The position numbers and the translations under genes were made by a program. Below, piece by piece: positions 44,885-53,500 of a stretch of 64,000 nt of DNA. Each line of letters begins with the position of its first letter. Position 1 is the stretch's first letter. Source of the DNA: Empedobacter sedimenti (GTDB lineage Bacteria; Bacteroidota; Bacteroidia; Flavobacteriales; Weeksellaceae); assembly GCF_030005555.1 (NCBI RefSeq), contig NZ_JASCQG010000015.1, positions 1-64,000 on the forward strand. Reading direction: 5' to 3'. The notes under the pieces were generated by a model. It did no database searches. It had not been told where the DNA came from and saw nothing but the letters and a program-made list of their open reading frames with translations.

Positions 44885-46516
44885 TTATTTTTCTATTTCT
44901 TTCAAGTTTTCCATTTTCTTTGTTGCAAGAAAACCTTTGATATCTTCGAAATGTTCTTTGACACGTTTGTTCCCAAATTCGAAAACTTTTTCAGCCAATC
45001 CATCTAAGAAATCACGATCGTGAGAAACTAAAATTACCGTTCCTTCAAATTCATTTAACGCATCTTTGATGATATCTTTTGTTTTCATGTCCAAATGATT
45101 TGTCGGCTCATCTAAAATCAATACATTAAAAGGTTCTAGCAATAATTTCACCATTGCCAAACGTGTTTTTTCTCCACCAGAAAGCACTTTCACTTTCTTG
45201 TCGATATCATCACCTTTGAACATAAACGCACCCAAAATACTTTTGATTTGTGTTCTGATATCACCTTCTGCAATGCGATCTACCGTTTCGAAAATTGTTA
45301 AATCTTCATCCAATAAAGCGGCTTGATTTTGAGCAAAATATCCGATTTGTGCATTATGACCGATTTCTAATTTTCCTTCGAAATCAATTTCATTCATGAT
45401 GGCTTTAATCATCGTCGATTTTCCTTCACCATTTTTACCAACCAACGCTACTTTTTGTCCACGTTCAATCACCATATTTGCATCTTTAAACACAATATGA
45501 TCGCCATACGTTTTATTCAAATTTTCTACAATAACAGGATATTGTCCCGAACGAGCTGCTGCTGGAAATTTCAATTTCAAAGCAGAAGTATCAACCTCAT
45601 CAACTTCGATTATATCTAACTTTTCTAGCATACGAACGCGCGATTGCACTTGTTCTGTTTTAGAGAAAGTTCCACGAAAACGTTCGATAAATAATTTATT
45701 TTCAGCAATGAATTTTTGTTGTTCATCATAAGCTTTTTGCTGATGAATTCTACGATCTTGACGCAACACTAAATAGTCAGAATATTTGGCTTTATAATCA
45801 TAAATTCGTCCCATTGTCACTTCGATTGTACGATTCGTAATATTATCGACAAATGTGCGATCGTGCGAAATCACCATCACAGCTTTGGCTTGATTTTTCA
45901 AGAAATCCTCTAACCATTGAATAGATTCGATATCCAAGTGATTTGTAGGCTCATCTAATAAAATCAAATCTGGTTTGCGCAAAAGAATTTTAGCCAATTC
46001 GATTCGCATACGCCAACCTCCCGAAAACTCAGAAGTTGATCGATCCAAATCTTCTTGCGCAAATCCCATTCCTTTCAAAACCTTTTCCACTTCGGCTTCG
46101 TAATTCACTTCTTCTATCGAATAAAATTTTTCACTGACTTCCGAAACGCGCTCGATTAGCTTCATATAATCATCACTTTCATAATCAGTTCGTACAGTTA
46201 ATTGCTCATTTAATTCATCAATTTCATTTTTCATTGATAAATATTCGGCAAAAGCTTTTGACGTTTCTTCGCGAACAGAACAATTATCTTCGGTTAACAA
46301 ATGTTGTGGTAAATAAGCAATTACCGCATCTTTTGGCGCTGAAATATTTCCCAAAGAAGGTTTATTGATTCCTGCAACAATCTTAAGTAAAGTAGATTTT
46401 CCTGCTCCATTTTTACCCATTAAGGCAATTTTGTCATTTTCGTTTATCACAAAACTAACTCCACTAAACAACGTTGAAGAACCGAATTGAACGGCAATAT
46501 CATTAACTGTAATCAT
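44885..46516 (-). CDS. ABC-F family ATPase (ribosome-associated)
   Basis: 543-residue soluble protein with two ABC cassettes and no membrane part. First Walker A GKNGAGKST (about 35-43) and signature FSGGWRMRIELA; second Walker A GKNGEGKST and signature LSGGEKTRLAMV. The interdomain linker is charged and about 80 residues long (DRRIHQQKAYDEQQKF onward), the ABC-F P-site-tRNA-interaction motif. It is closest to the YbiT/Uup-like housekeeping group rather than an antibiotic-resistance ABC-F. Members act on ribosomal E-site or stalled complexes. A -7 box is at 46539-46546. Confidence 0.93.
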   Translation of the reverse strand: MITVNDIAVQFGSSTLFSGVSFVINENDKIALMGKNGAGKSTLLKIVAGINKPSLGNISAPKDAVIAYLPQHLLTEDNCSVREETSKAFAEYLSMKNEIDELNEQLTVRTDYESDDYMKLIERVSEVSEKFYSIEEVNYEAEVEKVLKGMGFAQEDLDRSTSEFSGGWRMRIELAKILLRKPDLILLDEPTNHLDIESIQWLEDFLKNQAKAVMVISHDRTFVDNITNRTIEVTMGRIYDYKAKYSDYLVLRQDRRIHQQKAYDEQQKFIAENKLFIERFRGTFSKTEQVQSRVRMLEKLDIIEVDEVDTSALKLKFPAAARSGQYPVIVENLNKTYGDHIVFKDANMVIERGQKVALVGKNGEGKSTMIKAIMNEIDFEGKLEIGHNAQIGYFAQNQAALLDEDLTIFETVDRIAEGDIRTQIKSILGAFMFKGDDIDKKVKVLSGGEKTRLAMVKLLLEPFNVLILDEPTNHLDMKTKDIIKDALNEFEGTVILVSHDRDFLDGLAEKVFEFGNKRVKEHFEDIKGFLATKKMENLKEIEK

Positions 46517-46538
46517 AAATTTTATCGAATAATTGCGG

Positions 46539-46546
46539 CAAAGATA
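46539..46546 (-). promoter_or_regulatory. -7 box of the ABC-F gene
   Basis: Minus-strand TATCTTTG, exact consensus, 22 bases before the ATG. Confidence 0.6.
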
Positions 46547-46655
46547 ATCGAATGAGAAAGAATATTAAAAAACTTTAAATAATTGATGAATATTTATTTT
46601 AGAACTATATATAGCATCAAAAAAGTAATGTATATTTATTGAAACCATAACTATT

Positions 46656-47408
46656 ATGCAATTACACAAAATCTTTTTCATTTGTATTCTTTTGTTTCTG
46701 TCAAACTATACTTTATCCCAGAATAATGTATCTACTCTTTTTACAAAAGCGATTAGTCAATTAAAAATTAATCCAAATGAAATAGAATATAATCTAGCAG
46801 TTGAAAAAAAAATACCTAATAAGCCTAATCAATCAATAATAGTTTTCCCTAAATATAATAATGAAAAGGAGAAATATGGTAATCTTTTTAATGAATTTGA
46901 TTCTTATATATTAATTATAGACAATACTTCTGGAATAATTCTTCATGAATATATCGAACAAAATATCTGGTCAAATTCACCAGAAAAATTAGAGAAAATT
47001 GAAATTGATACTGGTTTATATAATTTAAATAATAATACAAGAGCATTTGGAGTTAGAGTTTCACATCATGTTAGTGAAAAACTTCATCAGTCATATGAAA
47101 CAAACTTGTCATTATATATCACTGAAAATAATGAAATAAAAAAAATTCTTAATAAATATCCAATTTATTTTCAAGGAGGAGAAATGGACTTAATATGTAC
47201 AAGAGATAATCAAATTATGAATTCTACAATTGATATTGACAAATTTGGGATGAACAATTTTTATAATCTGATTATTCGAACCACTATAAAGGATCAATTC
47301 AATTATCTTGAAAATAATAAATGTTTAGAGAAACATCTTTCTTCTAAAACAACAAAAAAATTGAAATATAATAATACTGAATATGTTGAAACAGAAAGCT
47401 CGAGATAA
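46656..47408 (+). CDS. Exported protein of unknown function
   Basis: 250 residues with a signal peptide (residues 1-22, cleavage near TLSQ). The mature part is rich in N, I and E; beta segments alternate with polar loops, and two Cys lie near the end (LICTRDN, NKCLEKH). I recognize no domain. Base composition is even more AT-rich than the neighbours, which could reflect a fast-evolving accessory gene. It is a single gene whose stop lies within a terminator stem. Confidence 0.65.
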   Translation: MQLHKIFFICILLFLSNYTLSQNNVSTLFTKAISQLKINPNEIEYNLAVEKKIPNKPNQSIIVFPKYNNEKEKYGNLFNEFDSYILIIDNTSGIILHEYIEQNIWSNSPEKLEKIEIDTGLYNLNNNTRAFGVRVSHHVSEKLHQSYETNLSLYITENNEIKKILNKYPIYFQGGEMDLICTRDNQIMNSTIDIDKFGMNNFYNLIIRTTIKDQFNYLENNKCLEKHLSSKTTKKLKYNNTEYVETESSR

Positions 47409-47419
47409 TCTCGAGCTTT
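47395..47419. terminator. Bidirectional terminator
   Basis: 11-bp stem AAAGCTCGAGA / TCTCGAGCTTT with a three-base loop, overlapping the stop of the upstream gene and lying between convergent genes. Confidence 0.85.
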
Positions 47420-47439
47420 AATATGTTGTAAAGAATTTC

Positions 47440-48120
47440 TTAAACTGTTAAATCTTCTCCAATTTCTAATAAAATCAATTGAATATGACGCGAAAAGAAA
47501 ATAGATTTTGCTTCTGCTTTATCAATTTTAATTGGTGGAAAAGTGTCATAATGATAACCCAAAACCTTGGTTGCTTGTACATATTCTGCAGCAATAGAAG
47601 CACTTTTTGCACCCATAGTAAAGTTATCTCCGATTGGTAAAATTGCTAAATCAAGTTGTCCAATTGTGTCTGGAATCAACTTCATTTCGTACGTCAAAGC
47701 TGTATCACCAGCGATGTAAACACGCTTTCCTTCGCTTTCGATAATGTAACCATTCGGATCTCCTCCATACGTTCCATCAGCAAATGAACTCGAATGAAAT
47801 GCAATCGTCGATTGAATCGAACCAAAATCAAAACTAAATTTACCGCCCGTATTCATTCCGTGTGCTTTCAAGCCTCTTTCCGAATAATAAGAAGCAATTT
47901 CTGCATTCGAAATAATCAAAGCGCCTGTACGTTTTGCCAATTCTTCAACATCATACACATGATCTTGATGTGCATGCGTAATGACAATATAATCTGCTTT
48001 TAAAGTTTCGAAATCGATGCTTTTCGCTAATTCATTTGGTGTAATAAATGGATCAACAACAATATGTTTACCATTTGCTTCAATCGCAAGAGAGGCATGT
48101 CCTAAGTATTGAATTTTCAT
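47440..48120 (-). CDS. UPF0173 metal-dependent hydrolase
   Basis: 226-residue MBL-fold hydrolase of the UPF0173/YtkL group: start MKIQYLGHASLAIE, metal site THAHQDH (His49, His51, Asp53, His54), and VYIAGDTALTYEMKLI with the second-metal Asp. The C-terminal His is in GYHYDTFPPI. The group is conserved widely, and its substrate is not known. It lies 17 bp after menA and is probably co-transcribed; a link to quinone metabolism is only contextual. Confidence 0.92.
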   Translation of the reverse strand: MKIQYLGHASLAIEANGKHIVVDPFITPNELAKSIDFETLKADYIVITHAHQDHVYDVEELAKRTGALIISNAEIASYYSERGLKAHGMNTGGKFSFDFGSIQSTIAFHSSSFADGTYGGDPNGYIIESEGKRVYIAGDTALTYEMKLIPDTIGQLDLAILPIGDNFTMGAKSASIAAEYVQATKVLGYHYDTFPPIKIDKAEAKSIFFSRHIQLILLEIGEDLTV

Positions 48121-48137
48121 TATATATTTTTTTGTGA

Positions 48138-49064
48138 TTAACGAATTAAAGTATCAATAAAATCGAAACCGATTAAGCTATATCCTAATAATACAGCGAA
48201 AAATAAAGCTAACATTGCTACTTGTTTCAAGAATGGATCGAAATCTTTCGGATCTTTCACTGCAAAAATTTGACGACGAATGGCGTTCGCAAAAAAGATT
48301 AAAATTAAAAATACAAAACCAGATAATTTACCTTGTTTAAGTGGTGACATCGTTACATATAATGCGCTTAATGCGAATGGAATCGTCATTAAAGCCATTT
48401 GGTAATATTTACTTTTTTGAAAACCTAATTTTGATGCAACGGTAATTTTATTGTTTTTGACATCATTTTTCACATCTCGCATATTGTTCAAATTTAACAC
48501 TGCTACACTCCAACATCCCATAGACGCTGCAGGTAATAAAATTTGCCATTGAAAATCTTTTGAATATAAAAATTCTCCACCAGCAACTGCTAAAATCCCG
48601 AAAAATAAGAACACAAAAATATCACCTAAACCAATATATCCATATGGTTTTTTCCCCATTGTATAAGCCATTGCTGCAAAAATAGAAGCAACACCCAAGC
48701 CAAGAAAAATGTAAATGTATTTCATATCATTTGGATAAAATGACACATACAATAACGCAGCAACGCAAACTAAAGAAATCGCAATCATAATACCGATGGC
48801 AACTTTCATTTGGTTTTGAGTTATCAATCCAGATGCTACAGCACGCTGTTCTCCTACTCTATTTGCGTCTGTTCCTTTTACCGCATCGCCATAATCGTTC
48901 GCGAAATTTGATAAAATTTGAAAAGCCAAAGTTGTTAAAAGAGATAAGAAAAATATATCATTTCGAAAGATTCCTTCTGATTTTGCAATAAATCCAGCCA
49001 ATAATAATCCACTCAAAGAAAGTGGTAATGTGCGAAGCCTTGCGGCTAATATCCATTTTTTCAT
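48138..49064 (-). CDS. menA: 1,4-dihydroxy-2-naphthoate polyprenyltransferase MenA
   Basis: Integral membrane UbiA-family enzyme that prenylates dihydroxynaphthoate to demethylmenaquinone. 308 residues from the ATG at 49064. The Mg-diphosphate motif is NDYGDAVKGTD (about 56-66), and the second Asp-rich motif is NMRDVKNDVKNN. About nine helices. The start was chosen because MKKWILAARLRTLPLSLSG is the family N terminus; the longer frame to 49208 would overlap the divergent lysozyme gene and add an unrelated extension. A -7 box ends six bases before this ATG, so the message may have almost no leader. UPF0173 follows in the operon. Confidence 0.95.
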   Translation of the reverse strand: MKKWILAARLRTLPLSLSGLLLAGFIAKSEGIFRNDIFFLSLLTTLAFQILSNFANDYGDAVKGTDANRVGEQRAVASGLITQNQMKVAIGIMIAISLVCVAALLYVSFYPNDMKYIYIFLGLGVASIFAAMAYTMGKKPYGYIGLGDIFVFLFFGILAVAGGEFLYSKDFQWQILLPAASMGCWSVAVLNLNNMRDVKNDVKNNKITVASKLGFQKSKYYQMALMTIPFALSALYVTMSPLKQGKLSGFVFLILIFFANAIRRQIFAVKDPKDFDPFLKQVAMLALFFAVLLGYSLIGFDFIDTLIR

Positions 49065-49070
49065 ACTGAA

Positions 49071-49078
49071 CAAAGATA
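49071..49078 (-). promoter_or_regulatory. -7 box of menA
   Basis: Minus-strand TATCTTTG, exact consensus, ending only six bases before the menA ATG. No clear -33 TTG at the usual distance. Confidence 0.5.
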
Positions 49079-49152
49079 ATGAAGATTTTACTTTTTTTAT
49101 CATCGAAAATTGAAGTAATATTGCATAGAATTTATCTATTTCAACTACTAAA

Positions 49153-49998
49153 ATGCCTCGTAAAAAGAAAACACAACAATCTATTTTTAATACATTAAAA
49201 AAAATCAAACTTTCGACTTATGTGATTAGTTTGCTGATTTTGTGTGTTATTTTTTTTGCGTATCGTTATCGCCATGGTATACATTACTATTTTTCTGTTG
49301 TAGAAAAATCGCTGAAAGGCGAAAAATTGGTTGATGATAAAGTTACAAAATTTGATATCCGAAATATTGAGGTGATGGATAAATATTATCTCAAAACTTT
49401 TGGTGTTGATGTTTCGCATTATCAAGGAAAAATTGATTGGACGAAAATGCATACGATTTACAATTTGTATCCGATAAATTTCGCTTTTATCCGTTCTACA
49501 ATGGGAACTTCATCTATTGATGAGACTTTTGAGGATAATTGGGAAGGTGCGAAAGAAAATAATATTATGCGTGGTGCTTATCATTTTTATCGTCCAGACG
49601 AAAATTCAACTTTACAAGCACAAAATTTTATTGCAAAAGTAAAATTAGAAAACGGTGATTTGCCTCCAGTTTTGGATATAGAAACTTTACCTAAAACACA
49701 ATCGATGGATCGTTTAGTGGAAGGAATCAAGAATTGGTGCAAAATAGTTGAGGAGCATTACAATATCAAACCGATTATTTACACATCGGACAAATATTTC
49801 GAAGATTATTTACAAGATCATTTTGATGGTTACATTATTTGGATCGCTAATTACAATTTTTGGGTGCAAGAAATGAAAGGTCATTGGGATTTTTGGCAAT
49901 TTACCGAAAAAGCAACCATAGATGGTGTTGAACGCTACAAAGTTGATGTAAATATCTACAACGGAACAGTTGATGATTTGGAAGGGTTGACACTTTAA
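49153..49998 (+). CDS. GH25-family lysozyme, membrane-anchored
   Basis: 281-residue muramidase. One N-terminal helix (20-37) after a basic start (MPRKKKTQQS) anchors it in the inner membrane with the enzyme facing the periplasm. The catalytic domain (82-275) has Asp86 in GVDVSHYQG, the Asp175-Ile-Glu177 pair in VLDIET, and the closing WDFWQFTEKATIDGVERYKVDVNIYNG, the GH25 ending. It cleaves peptidoglycan and probably remodels the cell's own wall. It diverges from menA. It is not near phage genes. Confidence 0.93.
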   Translation: MPRKKKTQQSIFNTLKKIKLSTYVISLLILCVIFFAYRYRHGIHYYFSVVEKSLKGEKLVDDKVTKFDIRNIEVMDKYYLKTFGVDVSHYQGKIDWTKMHTIYNLYPINFAFIRSTMGTSSIDETFEDNWEGAKENNIMRGAYHFYRPDENSTLQAQNFIAKVKLENGDLPPVLDIETLPKTQSMDRLVEGIKNWCKIVEEHYNIKPIIYTSDKYFEDYLQDHFDGYIIWIANYNFWVQEMKGHWDFWQFTEKATIDGVERYKVDVNIYNGTVDDLEGLTL

Positions 49999-50001
49999 TA
50001 A

Positions 50002-50032
50002 TTTGATATAAATTTAATAGGTATTATTTTTG
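50002..50032 (+). promoter_or_regulatory. Promoter of the orphan prodomain gene
   Basis: TTTG (50002-50005), a 19-bp spacer and TATTTTTG (50025-50032), 22 bases before the ATG. This is as good a match as the tRNA promoter, so the small gene has its own transcript. Confidence 0.75.
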
Positions 50033-50054
50033 ATATTCTATTATAAAACTATTA

Positions 50055-50417
50055 ATGATGAAATCAACTTTAAAAAATACTTTATATTTTACTGCTTTTC
50101 TTTTGTTATTAACTTCAAATGCTTTTGCTCAAACAAAGGAAGATCAAGAAAAGTTAAAAGCAAAAACTGATCAAAAAGCATTAAATGATTTAAAATCAAC
50201 AACCGATACTTGTCCAAAATCTGAACGAAGATTGAAAAGACAAGCCAAAAAACTTAATATCCCGTTTAGAATTGTTGAGAAAAATGGAAGGATTTCGCAA
50301 CTTATAGATATCGAAAAAGATGGAACTCCGATTTATATTTCGACAGAAGAAAATTCTACTATAAATTTAAAAAACACAGAAGAATTACGAACAGAGGAAA
50401 CTTCTAATAAAAAATAA
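50055..50417 (+). CDS. Stand-alone prodomain related to the adjacent subtilase
   Basis: 120-residue exported protein: signal peptide ending near FAQ (residue 26), then a region (26-97) that aligns without gaps to residues 29-100 of the S8 protease encoded 139 bp downstream, 41 of 72 residues identical by hand count. The best blocks are QLKAKTD-like LKAKTD, NIP.RIVEKNGRI.QL and PIYIST. In the protease this segment is the propeptide ahead of the catalytic domain. A free prodomain could inhibit the protease in trans or assist its folding, as other S8 prodomains do; equally it may be a decayed duplicate, though it has a good promoter and an intact signal. The C-terminal tail is charged and unmatched. 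Confidence 0.8.
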   Translation: MMKSTLKNTLYFTAFLLLLTSNAFAQTKEDQEKLKAKTDQKALNDLKSTTDTCPKSERRLKRQAKKLNIPFRIVEKNGRISQLIDIEKDGTPIYISTEENSTINLKNTEELRTEETSNKK

Positions 50418-50556
50418 TTCTAATTTCTTTGTTTTTCATCATTTTTTTAACAGTAAATTATCGCTAACTAGCTATGTTTAAAGAGTATTTCATTTAAAAA
50501 CAATCTCTTTCTTAACATTTTTTTTATATTTTCGTTACTCAAAAATAACATTAAAT

Positions 50557-53500
50557 ATGAAGAAAATTTACTTTCGAAACCCCAAAACAGTATTTGTTAC
50601 TGCCGGATTTTTATGTTTACTTTCTATTAATTTAAATGCACAAACTGCTGAAGATGCTAAAATTCTTAAAGCAAAAACAGATTTAACTGCATTAAATTTA
50701 TTGAACAAACAATTAAAAACTTCTATTATTCCGGAAAAGACATTAAAGTCTATCTCAGAACAAAAAAACATTCCGTACAGAATTGTTGAAAAAAATGGTA
50801 GAATTACACAACTTGTAGGAATCGAAGATAATGGAAATCCTATTTATATCTCTACAGATAATGTATATTCTGCCATAACATCAGGTGTTAATCAGCTTCA
50901 AGTAGGTGGAATTTCTGGTTATAATTTGACTGGAAAAGATATTAAAGTTTTAGAATGGGATGCAGGTCGTATTAGAGAAACACACCAAGAGTTAAAAGGA
51001 AAAATAAGTATAGGTAACGATATTGGATCTATTGTCAATGAACTTAGTGCTCACTCTACTCACGTAGCAGGAACTATTTTAGCTACTGGTATTGACCCTT
51101 TATCAAAAGGAATGGCTCCTGACTCTAAAATTGTTAGTTATGATTTTAACAGCTTAGAATCAGAAGTTAATACGTCATTATCTAATCAAGAAGGATTAAT
51201 CTCTACCCATTCTTATGGACAAAATGCAGGGTATACCTACAATAGTAATACTTCAACCTATTCTTGGTCAGGAGATAGTAATGTTAGTCCTACAATAGAT
51301 TATAAGTTTGGTTTTTATTCTGATAGAGATAAAACTATAGATGCTCTATTAAAAGCTGCTCCGTGGCATACATTTGTACGATCTGCTGGTAATCATAGAG
51401 GAGAAGGTCCTTCTACAGCAGGTACAGGTACAACTCTTGGTGAAAAAGATGGAGGTGCAACAGGATATGATTGTGTAAGTACAGGAAGTTTACCCAAAAA
51501 TGCTATTATTGTTGGTGCTGTATTACCAGTATTAGATTATCAAGGTCCTAAAAGTGTTATAATGACTAGTTTTAGTTCATGGGGACCAACAGATGATGGA
51601 CGTATAGTACCTACAGTTGTTGCAGATGGTTCAAACTTATACTCTACATCTATTGATTCTGATAGTGCTTATGAAAAAATGAGTGGTACATCTATGGCTA
51701 CTCCATCTACAACTGGAGCTATAGCATTAATACAGGATTTTGCTAAGAAAAAAACAGGAAACTATTTTACTTCAGCTCTTATAAAAAGTATTATTACAAA
51801 TACAGCAAAAGAAGCGGGTAATTTAGGTCCTGATTATATTTATGGTTTTGGACTTATTGATGCAAAAGCCTCTGTTGATAATATCGAAAACAAAGGTAAA
51901 AATGCTGATTATAAAGAAGGGAATCTTAAAAATGGAGAAACTGTTACATTAACATATAATACTATTGAAGGTGTTCCTTTTAAAGCTACATTAGCTTGGT
52001 TAGATAGACCTGGAGTACCAAAAACTGGTACTAGAGATGCATCCTTTCTAAATGATAGAACTCCTAAATTAATGGATGATTTAGATTTGAGAGTAGAACA
52101 AAATGGCGTTGTATACCTTCCTTACAAATTAGATCCAGCCAATCCAGCTAATGTAGCTACAACTGGAGACAATATTGTAGATAATATAGAACAAATTTAT
52201 ATTCCAAATCCAAAAACTGGTACTATTACTTTATCATTTACTCACAAAAAAACTCTTGAAGCAAATGGTGTAGACTATGGACTTAGTGTAACTGGACTTA
52301 CAACAAATAAAGATTTATCTCTTGAAAAAATTGAAAGTAAAGTTCCGGATGACGAAATAGGAATTGAAACAAAAGTAGGGACAACTATTAAAAATAATGG
52401 AACAGATAACTTTGGTCCATTTGATGTAAAATTTACAACTAAAGATCAAGATGGTAAAATAGTAAACGAAACAACATCTTCAGTTGCTAGTTTAGCTGCA
52501 GGAGCTTCTACAGAAGTAATTACAACATTTGATTTTTCTATTCCTTACTACAATTATACTGTAAAAGCAGAAATTATATCAACAGAAGATATTATTAAAT
52601 CAAATAACTACAAAGAGAAAAGTTTTAAATCATCTATTATAGATCTTTCTAAAAATGGATCTTCTATGTTACAAGATTTTAATACATTATTAATGGATGA
52701 TATTCGTTGGAAAGTAATTGATGAAAATAAAGATAGTAAAACTTGGGTCATTTCTTCACAAGCTAATTATATTATGAATGGCTCTCCTGTTGCATGGAAT
52801 TTCCCTGCTGGAGCTAAAGCTGATGATTGGTTATTTACAAATCCTGTAAAATTAAAAGCTGGTTCCAAATACAAAGTTTCGTATTACACGATGAAGTTTT
52901 CTCAAAATACTTCAAGAAACGAAAATTTAGAAATTTTTACAGGAGCTGCAAGCACAATTGCTGCTATGACTAATTCTATTAACAAATTTACTTGGGATCA
53001 AACACTACCAAGTGCATGGATTAAAAGAGAATTTACTTTTACAGCTACTACTGATGGTATACAATATTTAGGTTTACATCATTTTTCTTCAGCAAACAAC
53101 AGTTATAACATTGGTTTAGAAAACTTCAAAATTGAAAATATTGAAAGTGCAAGTCCTAATCCATTCATAAATTACACTATACAAGATGGTTCACAAACAA
53201 TTACAACTGCAACAGAAGTTAAATTGTTAAATGAAAATGTTGTTAATCCAACAGCTACTTCATATTTATGGACAATTACACCAAATACTGTAACTTATAA
53301 AAATGGTACAACTGCAAATAGTGAAACACCTAGTGTGATTTTCGATAAAGAAGGTAAATACAACATTACACTTAATGTTACAAACAGCTTAGGAACTGGG
53401 AATGCAACATTAAATAATCAGATTGAAGCTGTAGCACCTACAATAAAAGCTGGTTTTAGTATAGATCGTCCTCGTATCTACTCTAAAGAAAATGTTCAGT

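Noticed and set aside
44885-46516. ABC-F protein as an antibiotic-resistance gene
   Set aside because: Motifs and context fit the housekeeping YbiT/Uup-like group; no mobile element or leader-peptide attenuation is seen.
49065-49208. Extended N terminus for MenA
   Set aside because: It overlaps the divergent lysozyme gene, and the family N terminus begins at the ATG ending at 49064.
49153-49998. GH25 lysozyme as a prophage endolysin
   Set aside because: It has a membrane anchor and lies among housekeeping genes, with no phage structural, holin or integrase genes nearby.
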